In this document: positions 30,288 to 42,460 of the stretch, in pieces
Layout: each line of letters begins with the position of its first letter
Position numbering within the stretch: position 1 is the first letter of the stretch
Assembly: GCA_963854835.1 (NCBI GenBank)
Contig: OY978527.1
Coordinates: 22,749,557-22,813,556 of the forward strand
Direction: 5' to 3'
Length of the DNA stretch: 64,000 nt
Origin: Megamerina dolium
Lineage: Eukaryota > Arthropoda > Insecta > Diptera > Megamerinidae
Position numbers and translations under genes: made by a program
Notes under the pieces: model-generated
Databases searched by the model: none
What the model was told of the DNA's origin: nothing
Seen by the model: the letters and a program-made list of their open reading frames with translations, nothing else

Positions 30288-33200
30288 ACCTGTCGTTGTA
30301 ATTTTCCAAGCACATTCCAGTAGCCTATTCACGAAAGTTCTGTTTTTTTACTTTACAGTCCTATAACTCAGGTCGCTTAAAACATAAGCGAGCTCGCTTA
30401 TTTATGTTGTTGCATTGCATGCAATTCGATAAATAAGCAAGTGTTCTTTTGCAACTCGCGTGCAAAATATAATTTGCCTATCACTTATTGTTTCCTAGCA
30501 TCAACATTTCACGTCTCATTTGAGCAAATTGACGTGAATTTCAAAAAGGTAAAAAAAATCAATTTTTTTCGAATTTCAGAGCCTATATTGTAACTCAGTC
30601 AAATTTATTCCGATCGAAATAATATATAGTCGGAAGGAAGAAGAGCACACTTTTCGAGTGACGTGTAAATCATAGCATATGGATGAATTGCTTTCGGGAT
30701 TTTTGCCAGTAACTGAAAAAGTGCGAAAAAACACATTTTCCGCGAATATCTCGAAAACGCTTTTTTGGAAATATAAACCAGCGTCATTTTCTTCCTCACC
30801 GGGCCAAACTTTTTATAAGAAACATACTGTTTTAGTTACTTTTTTTGCTGCCCGCTAGTGTTATTTAAAAAAATTAAATTATTCGTTTTTTACTTTCTAA
30901 AACTGTCTAATACATATATACACATGTTATATAGTATAACTAATATAAAGAACTAATATATAACTATAATATATAATATATAATAGTATAACTAATTTAA
31001 AGAACATCGTTACAAAAATTTTGGACGTTGAATTATTTTTGCCTTCCTTCTATTCGGATGTAACCAAATTTTAATTTACCTCAGTTTTCTCACGTTTATT
31101 AAATGTTATTTGTTTTATTTTTGCCAGAAACTTTTTAACAATAACAAACAACCAACATGCAATAAAATGTAGCCAACATCGTATGCTTTGATGCCATTGA
31201 CCATGAAATTTAACGTTACTTAAAATTCATGGAAATTATTACGCATCACATATAAGTATCTACTACATAACATATATACCTACGTATACGAACATACTTA
31301 TATATTGAAATAGGTCAGAAAATATTTTAGAATTACTCACTCCACTGACCAGTATATGAATTAGGAAACTATAATAGTATTTTAAAACAGGTTTTTTCGC
31401 AATTCTAAAAGCAGGTTTTCACAGGATGTGACTTTTGTGTATATAATAATATGATTTCTTATACCACACGCATGCAAATGTGAGAACATTAGAGCACATC
31501 ACAAAAAAATATGCATTGAATTGTGATCAACAATTCTTATCAGATTCAGAAGTTAAATACAAGAACTTTTAAAAAATCGTATTCGTTTTCTCGCTATTTC
31601 TTAAATAGAACTAAACGAAAGTAGAGACATTAGTCCCTCAAAATCGGCTTCTTGAGATTTTTGTATGGAAAATATAATATAAATTTAGATTTAAAATGGA
31701 AATTAATTTTAACTAGAACTAAGAGCCAGTATATTTAATTGTGGTATTCAGATTCTGGTTTGATGGTTTATTCTGTGGTGACAAATAATCATATTATTAC
31801 TATTACTAGCGAGAATGAATTGAAAGATGTCAACTTTTGCGTTTGCCGCCTACGGGAATATGCTAGAAGGTCTTCGTATTCGTCTTTTCCATATATGCAT
31901 TATATGGCAAAATTTTTGGAGAAAACGTTATTAGGTTACCGCAAGATTTTTGCCTCCTCTCGACACTTTATAACGGTTTATGAATTTACCTTCTTTTTCT
32001 TACGGCTCCAAAATTAAATCAAACTATGTTTAACAAATCGAAACCAAAGTGAATTGCAAATAAACATACTACAAGCTTAGAGTTGTTTGTTGTTGTGGAA
32101 GATTAACCACTTGAGAGTTTCCGTGTAGCAATCAAGCGAACGAACATACAAATATTGCTTTATTTCGTGAATTCCGCAATTTATTCGTGAAAAACTAAGC
32201 TTTGAAGAGTGTTCTGACTTATTAAGGCGGATTCATCATTCTACTTCAGAACTTTTTTCAAACTTACTGATCGACTGTCACGAAGATAAGAGTCCGAAGA
32301 TAGATTCATCATTAGACAAATTCACCATTTGAGTTCAGAACTTTTCTACCCTGTGGCTGTTGTATTTTTCTTTCTAAAATATTTATCCCCAGGAAAAATA
32401 TTTCGATAATAACTTTTTTTTTATTTTAAATACAAATAGTAACAGATTCAAAAATAAAATTAATATAAAATTAAATAAGAAAATTGTAGAAAATACGCAA
32501 ACGAAAATACACAAAAACATTAACTTAACCAAATTCGCTTCATTATTTAAACAGCTTGGTATGTTACAACTACAGAAATATAAATCTGACCAGAAACATT
32601 ATTTAAATATTTATGTAAGTCCTCGCAATACCAATAATGTAATTTAATCATTTATTTGCACTCTAAATTTACCTTTCATATCTATTTACAGGCATAAGCC
32701 TTCAGGAGCCGCTGAACGCCTTTTGGCCCTATTACTGCTCTTGAATAGTTTTCAAATATTCGCATAAATCAGTGAGTATTGTATTTGATGTCACCTGCAA
32801 ACCCAACCTGCAATTAGTTGAATAAGCAACGTCAAATTGAAATGTATTAACTTATTTTCCTTTAAACATCTTCCCATATTTACTTCAGTTCGATACAAGT
32901 GTCCCAGAAGAGAAGAAGCCGGTCAATTGTTTTACCTTCTTACGAATAGTTTATTGGATTGCCCAACATGTCTATTTTAAGGAAGTAAATTGTTTAATTG
33001 TGCAAAATTGGAACTCTTAAATACAACCTTGATATTGTGACGTATGTGCTCAAAACCAATCTTTTTTGGACGTCCATCAGCGCAATCTTCTAATTATATC
33101 ATTCTTGCATGGCAATAGTCTAGAATAGCGATGAGCATTTCACTTCACGAGTGAAGACTAGCTGTTTTTGTCTTCACACAGACAGGAGCATACCGACACG

Positions 33201-33699
33201 GCGATCGCGTTCAATTGGAGTCGAACATTCATGCGGCGAGGTTGTGTTCGTTTTGTTAAATATATTCAGCAACCAATTAGAGTACAATTTATTCCTTACG
33301 CTTATGATAGAGATAAAGGAAAATTCACATCGCACAATTCCCTTCTGCACTACACAATACGGAAAATGTAATAGTATGACTGTGTCCATCACTGGTCTAC
33401 AATCGTTTGATGTATCTTTATGGATCTCTTTCATATCCAAGGTTCTTATGGATAAATTGATTTACTCTTTTTTTCATTGTTTTCTTTATCAATTCTCGGT
33501 GACTCGCCACTATTCGTACGTATTCATAATTAATTATTATTGTGTTTTATTCGACAACTCTCCATCTTTGATCCAATAAAAATTTATTTTTTACTAACTA
33601 TGTGAAACAACAATATATTTAGACAATACTACTTTAACTTCCTATGGGGTTATGTTGCCTCGGCGACTATCGAAATTAAATTGATTCCCACGTCACTAA
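30288..33699. other. Long AT-rich region without recognised genes
   Basis: About 3.4 kb with no family I recognise. Open frames here (for example near 31739-32017 and 33151-33579) have low-complexity composition and no motifs. 30400-30460 holds GCAACTCGC-type sequence related to the hairpins at 28.8 and 56.5 kb. 30700-30790 holds a divergent copy of the TCTCGAAAACGC repeat. Untranslated or regulatory sequence of an unseen gene cannot be excluded. Confidence 0.5.
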
Positions 33700-34425
33700 A
33701 CTCGCACTATTTTTATTCTGTGCCAATAATCTAGAATCTTCCTTAATCGTTCTCGATTTTGTTTCTGTGCCAATAATCTAGAATCTTCTTTAATCGTTCT
33801 CGATTTTGTTCTCTTTCTTTCTTGTTGGATTGTCCTGATTATCGCATATTCCTATTTGTTGATATTTGTTTTGATACATCACTTTAGCGTGCCCACAAAT
33901 CATTGTTCGCGATATTCGTAATTAGTGGTGATTTAATATCGATACTCGTTGCACTGTCCTCTTCTTAACCTTGTTCGTCCCGAACAAGTTTCCCCCTTAT
34001 GTGGCGCAAGTCGCCCCAAGTGCACTACTTTAAATTTTGCCCTTTTATTCCAGACACTTTAAATATGATACACCACGTTCCAATAAGTCTCTAATTTAGG
34101 GGACAGGCATTCTTTCATTATGATTTATGAAGCATTGCAAGCTCCCCTTCATAGAACCCTTTGGAATTTGCTCTCAAGGTATACCTGGCCTTCATCTTAT
34201 CGCTTATCATCTGCGATCGCTCTCTGATAACTGATGTACTCTATCAAACTGTTCCCCCTTTTCGCTAGTGTAATAACCTTCCGTTATTCTTGTTTGTGTC
34301 GCGACTACAAATTTTAAATGAGCTGGCTGTCTTAACTCGTTTCCCATAATAGCCATTGCTGGTGTAGTGGCCGTCGTATCACGTGATGCACATCGGTATG
34401 CCAAGAGAAACATTGTTATATGCAC
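33700..34425 (-). mobile_element. Gypsy remnant: integrase tail plus partial LTR (Gyp-D)
   Basis: The minus strand has the integrase C-terminal region (34425-34207: MFLLAYRCASRDTTATTPAM; then about 33990-34200 in broken frame), the conserved CTTGTTCG hairpin at 33970-33988, then the polypurine region and LTR start (33953 leftward, GCAACGAGTATCGAT). The LTR is recognisable only to about 33700. It is the same family as Gyp-A/B/C but more diverged. Confidence 0.8.
33718..33811. repeat. 47-bp tandem duplication within LTR remnant
   Basis: The unit beginning CTGTGCCAATAATCTAGAAT occurs at 33718-33764 and again at 33765-33811, with one or two differences. It lies where the other LTR copies have a single version (TTGGCAACACCCTAGAATC in reverse), so it is a local duplication. 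Confidence 0.85.
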
Positions 34426-34576
34426 ATCCCATGCACGACATGATCATGGCATCCAAACCCATAAAATCGTTTCTTATTTTCTTGACGGTTTTGATGATGC
34501 CTAACTGCCTTCCAGTGGAAGCATTGTGATACTCAACTATTAAATTATGTGTATTAACAACTATAGTACCGTTTAT

Positions 34577-34736
34577 TGAGTATTTGCTATTAACTATAGG
34601 GAGGTATAATATAGATTACCTCATGTGGTTATATTTTGTCGAAATACATTGACAAAATAAATTGAGTATTTACTATTAAGTATAGGAAGGTATAATATAA
34701 GTTATCTCATGTGGTTATATTTTGTCGAAATACATC
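34577..34736. repeat. Tandem repeat, 86-bp period
   Basis: TTGAGTATTTGCTATTAACT at 34577 recurs at 34663 (TTGAGTATTTACTATTAAGT). The units match through CTCATGTGGTTATATTTTGT, which continues into the 3' end of the neighbouring Gypsy integrase. The duplication therefore includes the edge of that element. Confidence 0.75.
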
Positions 34737-35288
34737 CTAACCTCTCGGTTTAGTAGTAGCTGTGCTGGCGAGCGATTTGTAGTTGCATGAGGGGAGGTGT
34801 TTTGATTAAACAAGTATCTGTTCAGACTCAAATCGATATTTGTAATTCGGTCTAGCTTCTTCAAGTAGTTCTTGGTACTTGTACCATGCGTTCCGCTTGC
34901 CCATTCATATAGAAGGACGGAATGGGACACAACGGATATGTCGGATCTAGTTACTCTCCATAAAACCCTTGAACTCTTCGGATGTAAAATCTGTATCGTT
35001 ATCCGACACAAGCTGGTCAGGAATTCCGTGAGTAGTGAAGAGTTGCCGCAATACTTTTACCACGGCTGCAGTGAATATTGAACTGACCATGACGGTGTCA
35101 AGCCATTTCGAATAGGAGTCAACAACCAAACAGAATAGTTGCTTGCAGACGTGCAGACGGGACCTTGGTCGTTTGGCTGATTCCCAATGGTGTGTTGCGG
35201 TTTTAGATTTTTCATTTCGGTTCTCAACAAGCTCGGTATCCATATCTATATTCGGCCACCAAATATAACTGCGTACCAGTGCTTTCAT
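34715..35288 (-). pseudogene. Gypsy integrase (Gyp2), broken
   Basis: The frame 35288-34947 has MKALVRSYIWWPNIDMDTEL, a run replacing the expected CC knuckle, then the catalytic core LVVDSYSKWLDTVMVSS and QLVSDNDTDFTSEEF. The Asp residues of the DDE triad are present in VVDSYSKW and VSDND. A shift leads to 35011-34715 (TNRSPAQLLLNREVRMYFDK). The frame carrying the last catalytic Glu is damaged. Integrase would insert element cDNA; this one cannot. Confidence 0.75.
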
Positions 35289-35411
35289 TTTGACGATACC
35301 AGGATGTGTGCATGGGAGCGTTTAAAATCGAAGTTCGAGCTTAAGGTGGGATGACAGTACAATTTCTCCAAACAAGACATCCTGCAAAATATGCAAAATT
35401 TGCGTTTGTCC

Positions 35412-35879
35412 TTACGCAATCGGAATCCAGCCGTTTCGAAACGCAAAAATACTTACTTCTTCCAACCTTTTTGCTAATTCTTCTTCTGATTTGTCCATTA
35501 CAATAACATTGTCGAAGTAGAGCAGAACCCCTGAAATATATTGTGATATATTTACTATGCAGCTTTCGAAAATTCCAGGCGCTGAATTGATGCCGAATTG
35601 AAGCCTAGTAACTTTGAACGCACCCTTGTGCGTGGATATCGTTTGCAATAACGCTGAACGTTCGTCAACCACTAACTGTTGGTATGCTTGGGAAAAATTG
35701 ATCTTTGTGTATACCGATCTACCTTCAATCAAAGCCAACAGTGTGCTAACGGCTGGTATTTGATAGCAATGCGATTTAATGCCTAAATTCAACGTTGATT
35801 TGTAGTCGCCACATATATGGATGGAGCCATCCTTCTTTACCACTGGCACTATTGGAGTTCCCCAGTCGGTGTATTCCAA
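35412..35879 (-). pseudogene. Gypsy RT (Gyp2) with both catalytic motifs altered
   Basis: An open 155-codon frame: WGTPIVPVVKKDGSIHICGD, TKINFSQAYQQLVVDERSAL, RLQFGINSAPGIFES and LLYFDNVIVMDKSEEEL. In active Gypsy RTs motif A has Asp (KIDFSQAY) and motif C has Asp-Asp (FDDVIV). Here the motif A Asp and the second motif C Asp are both Asn, each explained by one GAT-to-AAT-type change. The frame looks intact but is catalytically dead. Confidence 0.85.
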
Positions 35880-36687
35880 CGGTTGTAGAATACATTGACT
35901 AAATTTTTTCTTCGACTAAACCCTTGATAGCATAAGGGATACGGCGTGGTGGTATTCTCGCGGCTGTTACCGTCGAATCTATTTGTAAAGACACTGGTGG
36001 TCCAGTGTATCGAACAAGTTGAAATTAGAATAAATGATCGAACGTTCTCAGCATGTTTTTAATGTTGATGCCGCTGTTGACAGCAAAATGCATTCAATGC
36101 ATAGCGCGTTGAACCAGTTACAACCAACAAGGTTTGAGCCACCACCATTAGCAATGATCGTTGGTAGATTGGCAATTTTACGACGATTGCAATGGATTGA
36201 CACAACGACGACCACTTTGACTGGGATATGGTTGTGTTAGTAATCACATTTGGAACGATCTGGTTTTGCATTAGACCAGACGTTGTTGAATGTCGTTTCT
36301 GTAATGATGCATATATGATCGTTAATTGTGATAGAGATTGATTTCTCCTGCTTAACTAGAGGTATGATTGGGATGATGGACTCTATACAAGATGGTTTAT
36401 TTTTCGATACACCTAGACGCGCTTTTGATGAGTGGGTATATGACGTTGAATTTCATGCAGATTGCTCGCTGCAGCGGACGCGCTGCAATTGTCCTTTAAG
36501 ACCATTGCAGCCCTTACGACATTGTTTCAGGAAAAGCTGTCCTCCACAACCCCCGCATGACTGCTGCGCGTATTTATCGATGGATGTCTGATCGCGTTCA
36601 ATAAACTTTCTGCAGTCCTTCATCCTTCATACCGTGTACAAATCGGTCACTGCCAATGACCGTAATGCGGCAATATAGTTGCAATAG

Positions 36688-37168
36688 AGATGGACACCAG
36701 TAAAGAGAAAATACGCCATATTTTACAGTTTTTCTTCGATAAAGGCGAAAACGCAAGCCATCCGGCCGAAAATGTGAATAGTGTTTATGGACCTGATACT
36801 GTAACAGCCAATCACGTACAATTTTGGTTTCGTTGATTCCGATCCTGTAATTTTGATGTCAAAGATGCACCACACTCTGGAAGGCCAATTGTCGAAATAA
36901 CGATAAAATAATAGGAATCGTAGAGTTTGACAGTCATGTAAGCACTGTAAGCATTACTGGTGATGAGCTGGCGCAAACGGGGGCCAAGCCAGGATTGACG
37001 GTCAGGAAGGTTTTGCTATGTGTTTGGTGGGATTGGCAGGGAATCATCTACTATGAGCTGCTCCCCTACTGCCAAACTCTTAATTCGGACATGTACTGTC
37101 AACAATTGGACCGTCTGAAGGAAGCAATCGCCCAAAGGCGGCCAGCTTTGGCCAATAGGAGAGGAACG
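36688..37168 (+). mobile_element. mariner fragment (Mar-2)
   Basis: This matches Mar-1 from the transposase ATG (36690) through the N-terminal domain, with a TGA at about 36836. It has an internal deletion removing the region around VTGDE, and continues to QQLDRLKEAIAQRRPALANR. It stops at 37168, where Loa-N begins. The ends and the second half are missing. It is close to Mar-1 in sequence. Confidence 0.88.
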
Positions 37169-37171
37169 ACA

Positions 37172-38454
37172 GGTTCTAACTCCTAAACGGAGAGGACAGA
37201 CGGAGGGCAAAGGCAGCAGAGACAAGAACTCTGAACCTACGCCACGGACGGTAACTGGACCTGAGAAACGGAAGGAAAGTAGTGGAACTGTGGCTGCTGA
37301 GGGTGCTTCGACATCCAAGACCGCAACTACACAGCCCTCTATAAGTACTGGACAGAATAGGCAGCTTCCCGCTTTTGGCGCTGCAAGAAAGGCAACCGGT
37401 CTGAGTGGGGCAGGTACCAAATGGTATCTGCGCTATCTCAATGAGGGCTTAACGCCCGAAGAAGCCAAACAGAAAGTGCTCAATCGCCCTAAGAGCACCT
37501 CTGTTACAAGGAAGAGGGGCGCCACAGAAATCAGCCCAACTGATGGCAATGCTGCCAAGGGAAACAGGGCTTTTGACACTGCACCGGGGGTTGTGAAAAG
37601 AAATCTGCCACGACCTGCTTCGAGACCAGAGGCAACCACCAGGAAAGTGGGTGTCAGCTACGCCAATGTCACCAAAGGCGTTAGACTGGCTATAATCCCG
37701 AAATCTTACCCGGAGGTCATCCTTTCGCGCGAGGAGCTGGGTCAACTCGATAGAGGAGATGTTCAAGGGTTCTGAAACCGAACTTGAATTTGACGGCATC
37801 CACTTTCGACCAGGCTTCATCTTGGTTGATTGTTCCACCGTAGCGGCTGCTGAATGGGTGAAAGCAACGATACCAAGCCTATCTGGGTGGAAGGGGACCG
37901 AGCTGACGACGTGCACTGGAGATGCTATCCCTGGTGTACATCTGATGACGGTATACCTTCCTCAAGCAGCGGGTACCGACGACAAGAAACTCCATGATTT
38001 GATGGTAACTCAGAACAAAGCGCTGAGCACCAATCTCTGGAGAATCTGTAGCAGCAAAGACGAGAAGAACGGGAAGCTGTTAACGATCGGTATCGATGAC
38101 CTATAGCTTGAAGCGATTAAAGACAAAGACTGCAGGGTGGCCTACAGATTTGGCAAGATCCCAGTTCATCTGCACAAGGGACGTGCTCTAGGAAATCCTC
38201 CAGACGCTGAGGCCACAACTGAGCAAAACTCAGCCGAAGCTGAGGAGATCCTAAAAGAAGTGGCAAGTGAAGTGGTTAGGAGCGAGATGCCTGCAGCCGA
38301 AGTCAGCGTTCTTGCTGTCGAAAGCGAAGACATCAACGCTATAAACCTAACAGCGCTAAGACTGACCGAAGTAGATTCCGACAGAGTACTCCTGGCAGAC
38401 ATCGATGATGCGCTGGCGGAGAGCGATGCGAAGAAGAGAGCTGCACACCAGTAA
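37172..38454 (+). pseudogene. LOA-like ORF1 (DUF4780), frameshifted
   Basis: The first part (to 37774) has a basic linker, then GTKWYLRYLNEGLTPEEAKQ, VTRKRGATEISPTDGNAAKG and VSYANVTKGVRLAIIPKSYP, where a DUF4780-like domain begins. A one-base shift at about 37760 leads into DGIHFRPGFILVDCSTVAAA and AEWVKATIPSLSGW, which complete that domain. A TAG at 38104-38106 follows IGIDDL. The frame then resumes to RKVA-type acidic sequence and stops TAA at 38452, 7 bases before the ORF2 ATG. ORF1 is presumed to be the RNA-binding protein of the element. Confidence 0.8.
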
Positions 38455-38461
38455 CAAGGAG

Positions 38462-39412
38462 ATGGCCAGCATTAGAGTTGCTCAAATCAATCTCCACCAT
38501 GAGAGAGCCGCCTCGGCAGTCATCGCTAGAGCAACACTCAGGTCCAACCTGAGCATAGTGCTGGCCCAGGAACCTTGGGTATTCAGGGGCCAAATCAGAG
38601 GTTTGGCTGCTTCCAATACGCAGGTAATATGGGACATTAGGTGTGTAAACCCAAGAGCTTGAATAGTACTAAAAAAAATATGAAATACTTGTGTCTTCCA
38701 GAGTTCCATTCTAAAGATCTTGTAGTGGTGCAAATCCCGGTCAACATCAACGGGTGTACACGTGAAGTGATATTCGCATCGGGGTACCTACCGGGGGATG
38801 ATGCTTGGGCCCCACCTGAGCCGATCTACAAACTGGTTGAGTACAGCGAAAGGAAGAAGCAACCTCTAATACTTGGATGTGATGCCAATGCGCATAACCA
38901 GGCATGGGGGAACACGGATACCAACAAGCGTAGTGAGTACCTTCTTGAATTTATCATTAGTAATAAATTAGAAATTTTAAATGTGGGAGATACCCCAACT
39001 TTCGTAACTAGCGTACGAAAAGAAGTTCTGGATTTAACCTTAGGAAACACCTGGGGCTTTAGTCTTGTTGAATTGGATATTGGGTAGTATCCAACGAACC
39101 ATCAATATCTGACCACAGTATACTGCGATTTGACATAGAGGGGGAGCAACTAACGCATTGTAAGGAATCCGAGAAAAACAAACTGGGAAAAATACTTAAA
39201 TAATCTGAATGCAAACCTAACACAACTATCATTAGGCGATTGCATCAGACATGAAATACAACTAGAAACTACGGTAAAAAGTTTCAATAAGATAATTATC
39301 AACTCATATGAAGACAGTTGTCCAATAAGCAAGATGAGCTCTACCAAGGATGTACCTTGGTGGAACAATGATCTAATGAAACTAAGAACGGAGGTTCGAA
39401 GGTATCAAATAG
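38462..39412 (+). pseudogene. LOA-like ORF2 endonuclease domain, frameshifted
   Basis: ATG at 38462 (MASIRVAQINLHHERAASAV). APE-type endonuclease motifs follow: IVLAQEPWVFRGQIRGL, a shift near 38655, IFASGYLPGDDAWAPPEP, LGCDANAHNQAWGNTDTN and PTFVTSVRKEVLDLTLGN, a TAG at 39085, then SDHSILRFDI in another frame. Three or more shifts lie between here and the RT frame. The endonuclease would nick the target DNA to prime reverse transcription. Confidence 0.85.
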
Positions 39413-42059
39413 ATCAAAAATTACCGGGGATTGGACCGAATACAGAAGAACTCTAACACTCTATAATAAAGAGATTATGGAAGCAAAACGCAAAAGTTTC
39501 AGAAACTTCTGCGAAAGCATTGAGCACGCCACTGAGGTGTCAAAACTCTACAAAGTGTTAGCCAAAGGCAGTAGTATATCATTCACCAACCTTAAAAAAG
39601 GAGATGGTTCCTTCACGGAAAACGAAGAAGAAATAGTAAAACTACTTCTTGACACACACTTCCCAGGATCTTCCACACTCGTGGCAGCAGGGACAGACGA
39701 TGCTGAAAACTTGGGAAGAATAAGCAGGAATGAATGGATCTTGGCAAGTGAAATTTGCACCGAACCTCGAATCAGATGGGCAATTAACACCTTTAAACCA
39801 TTGAAATCACCTGGAGTAGACGGAATCTTTCCTGCCCTACTTCAGAAAGGTATAGAGCAGCTGTTAAGTCCATTGACGAGAACAGCTGGAAGCAGTATAG
39901 CGCTAGGTTACATACCTAGGATATGGAGAAGGGCAAAGGTGGTATTTTTGCTGAAGGTGGGCAAGAAGGACCCGCTTCACCCTAAATCTTTCAGGCCAAT
40001 CTGCCTAACATCCTTTGTTCTAAAAACTTTGGAAAAAGTTGTGGATAACTACATCCGGACCACAGTTTTAGTGAGAAATCCGCTACACTCTTGTCAGCAT
40101 GTTTATAGCGCAGGGCACTCCACCGAAACTGCTCTACATCAACTGACGAGCTTACTGCAGGACAATCTAGAAAAGAAGGAAACTGCGATATGCGCTTTTC
40201 TAGCCATAGAAGGTGCCTTCGACAATACTTCACATGATGCTATCAGAAGAGCTCTTACAAGAAGAGGAGTTAACAATACTCTAGCTTCTTGGATGAGTAA
40301 TATGCTTCTTACCAGGAAGGTTGAAATACCAAGTGGTACAGGAAGTATAATTGCAAACACCACAAGGGGTTGCCCACAAGGAGGTGTGCTATCACCACTT
40401 ATGTGGAGTATAGTAGTAGACGAGCTATTGGAAAAATTGGAAACCAGTGGTTTGTCATTTCAGGGCTATGCGGACGACATAGTCCTAATCTGTAGAGGTA
40501 AATTTGAGGACACTCTATGTGACAGAATACAGCTAGGACTCAAACTAACGAACGGTTGGTGCGCCACGGTTGGGCTGAACATCAATCCAGCAAAAACAAC
40601 GATTGTACCATTCACACGGAAGTATAAACTTATGAATCTTAAACCTATCCGTTTAGACGGTGTAGAGATAGAACTCCAGAAAGTAGTGAAATTCTTGGGT
40701 ACCCACTTAGACCAGAAATTATTGTGGAAAACCCACATTGAGGAGATAAGACAAAAAGCTATCAAAACGTTCATGACGTGTAGAACTATTGCGGGGAAAA
40801 GCTTGGGTTGTACCCCGAAAATTCTGCGATGGATATACACAGCAATTGTCAGGCCAATGATAACCTACGGGGCATTAGTCTGGGAAAAGTGCACGAAGCA
40901 GCAGCCAGTAATCAACACACTTAGCAAGCTACAAAGACTTGCATGTGTATGTACCACGGGAGCCATGCGAACATGTCCAACGGCATCATTGGAGATACTC
41001 TTGGATTTTACTCCCCTCCATATTTACATCCAGTCCCAAGCGAGGAGGGCGATTTTGAGGGTAGCTGGGAACAACATCAGCACAGGCAGTTATCTCAACC
41101 GAAGGAAGATAGAACTTCTGGCTGAGAAACTTCCTGAAATCTCGATGCCAAGGGACGTGATACTCCCAATGTTCAGCTTTAAGAAACATTTTAAAACTGA
41201 GCTTAGTAACAAAAAACATTGGGAAGGTATATCGAAAACATACAAGATAAACCAGTACATGATAACATGGTACACCGACGGTTCCCTCACCGATGACGGA
41301 GCCGGGGCAGGTGTATTCGAACCAGGGAAAAGATACTCTGAACCATTAGGTAAGAACACCTCTATCTTTCAAGCGGAAGTCTATGCGATTGATAGATGTG
41401 CGCACTTTAATCTCGAACGGAATTACCGGAATCGCAGAATATCAATACTGAGTGACAGCCAGGCGGCTATCAAAGCACTCAAATCCCATAAGGTTACATC
41501 ATATCTGGTGATGGAGTGCATTGAAAAACTGAACATCATAGGCCAACTCAATCAGGTGTGGATTCTATGGGTTCCGGGGCACGTAAAGATCGATGGAAAT
41601 GAAATGGCAGATAAGCTTGCCAGGAACGGAGCATCAACCCCATTTGTAGGGCCTGAACCATTCTGTGGATTACGATCGGGTAACATCTCCCGTATCATCT
41701 GGGAAGAAGAGAATAGACAAAGAAGCTTATACTAGGAAAACTTACCGGGGCTGAAACGCTACGAGGAATGTATGAGTCTAACGAAGAACAACATGAGAAT
41801 CATTACGGGATTATTAACAGGGCACTCTAGGCTGAATTATCGCCTAACAAAACTGGGAATTTTCTCTGATGCTCTCTGTAGGTTCTGCAGGGAAGAGGAC
41901 GAGACCGCACAACACGTGATAGGAACTTGTCCTGCACTGATGCACAAGAGAAGGAAATACCTGGGAGATTTCATCACATCCGAGGGTGAAATTAGACTCT
42001 GTGAATTAGGAGCAATACTAAAATTCATCGAGGGAACTCGGCTGACAGACACACTCTAG
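39413..42059 (+). pseudogene. LOA-like RT, RNase H and knuckle, 752-codon open frame
   Basis: The frame is open from about 39413 to a TAG at 41733-41735. Counting from the ATG at 39477: RT with SPGVDGIFPALLQKG, SFRPICLTSFVLKTLEK, motif A at about residue 243 as AFLAIEGAFDNTSH, GCPQGGVLSPLMW, and motif C YADD at about 332-334. RNase H starts WYTDGSLT (Asp 601) and has IFQAEVYAI, ILSDSQAAIK and NEMADKLA, so all four acidic residues are present. After the TAG the same frame resumes to the knuckle CRFCREEDETAQHVIGTC and stops at 42057. GCC at 40203-40205 gives Ala where Loa-M and Loa-P have the catalytic Asp. The RT should therefore be inactive. Confidence 0.92.
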
Positions 42060-42125
42060 CTCTGCGAAGGGGGCACAATAGATCTTATAGGTCGCGGTGC
42101 AACATCCCCACAACGATAATAATAA

Positions 42126-42188
42126 TATATATATATATAAATTTATATTTATATATTTATACATATACATGGGTACCGGTATATATAT

Positions 42189-42225
<37 letters not shown>

Positions 42226-42236
42226 GGTACCGGTAC

Positions 42237-42313
<77 letters not shown>

Positions 42314-42335
42314 GGTACCGGTACATATATATATA

Positions 42336-42433
<98 letters not shown>

Positions 42434-42460
42434 AAATATATAAATATATATATATATACA

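Larger units (their letters stand above)
34712..36684 (-). mobile_element. Second Gypsy-family element, internal region only (Gyp2)
   Basis: A different Gypsy lineage, closer to the K02A2.6/Osvaldo-like type than to the Gyp-A/B/C family. On the minus strand there is a decayed Cys-rich gag/protease region (36684 to about 35900), RT (35879-35412), then integrase (35288-34715). No LTR is visible. The segment between RT and integrase (RNase H and the integrase zinc finger) is mostly deleted. Confidence 0.75.
37169..42125 (+). mobile_element. LOA-like LINE, most complete copy (Loa-N)
   Basis: A LOA/I-group element of about 4.95 kb abutting the mariner fragment. It contains ORF1 (from about 37172, N-terminus missing), ORF2 with endonuclease, RT, RNase H and C-terminal knuckle, and a tail ending (AAT)n that runs into an AT microsatellite at about 42120. 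The RT-RNase H frame is open for 752 codons. Visible lesions: an ORF1 frameshift and nonsense codon, several endonuclease frameshifts, a changed RT catalytic residue and one nonsense codon before the knuckle. Confidence 0.92.

Noticed and set aside
31739..32017. 92-codon open frame
   Set aside because: Low-complexity composition, no motif, no start context, and AT-rich surroundings. Nothing supports a gene.
33151..33579. 142-codon open frame
   Set aside because: No recognisable domain and a biased Ser/Phe/Tyr composition. Two other frames over the same stretch are equally open.
39477..41735. Functional host gene or active LINE polymerase
   Set aside because: The long frame is part of Loa-N, its motif A Asp is Ala, ORF1 is broken, and the endonuclease is frameshifted.
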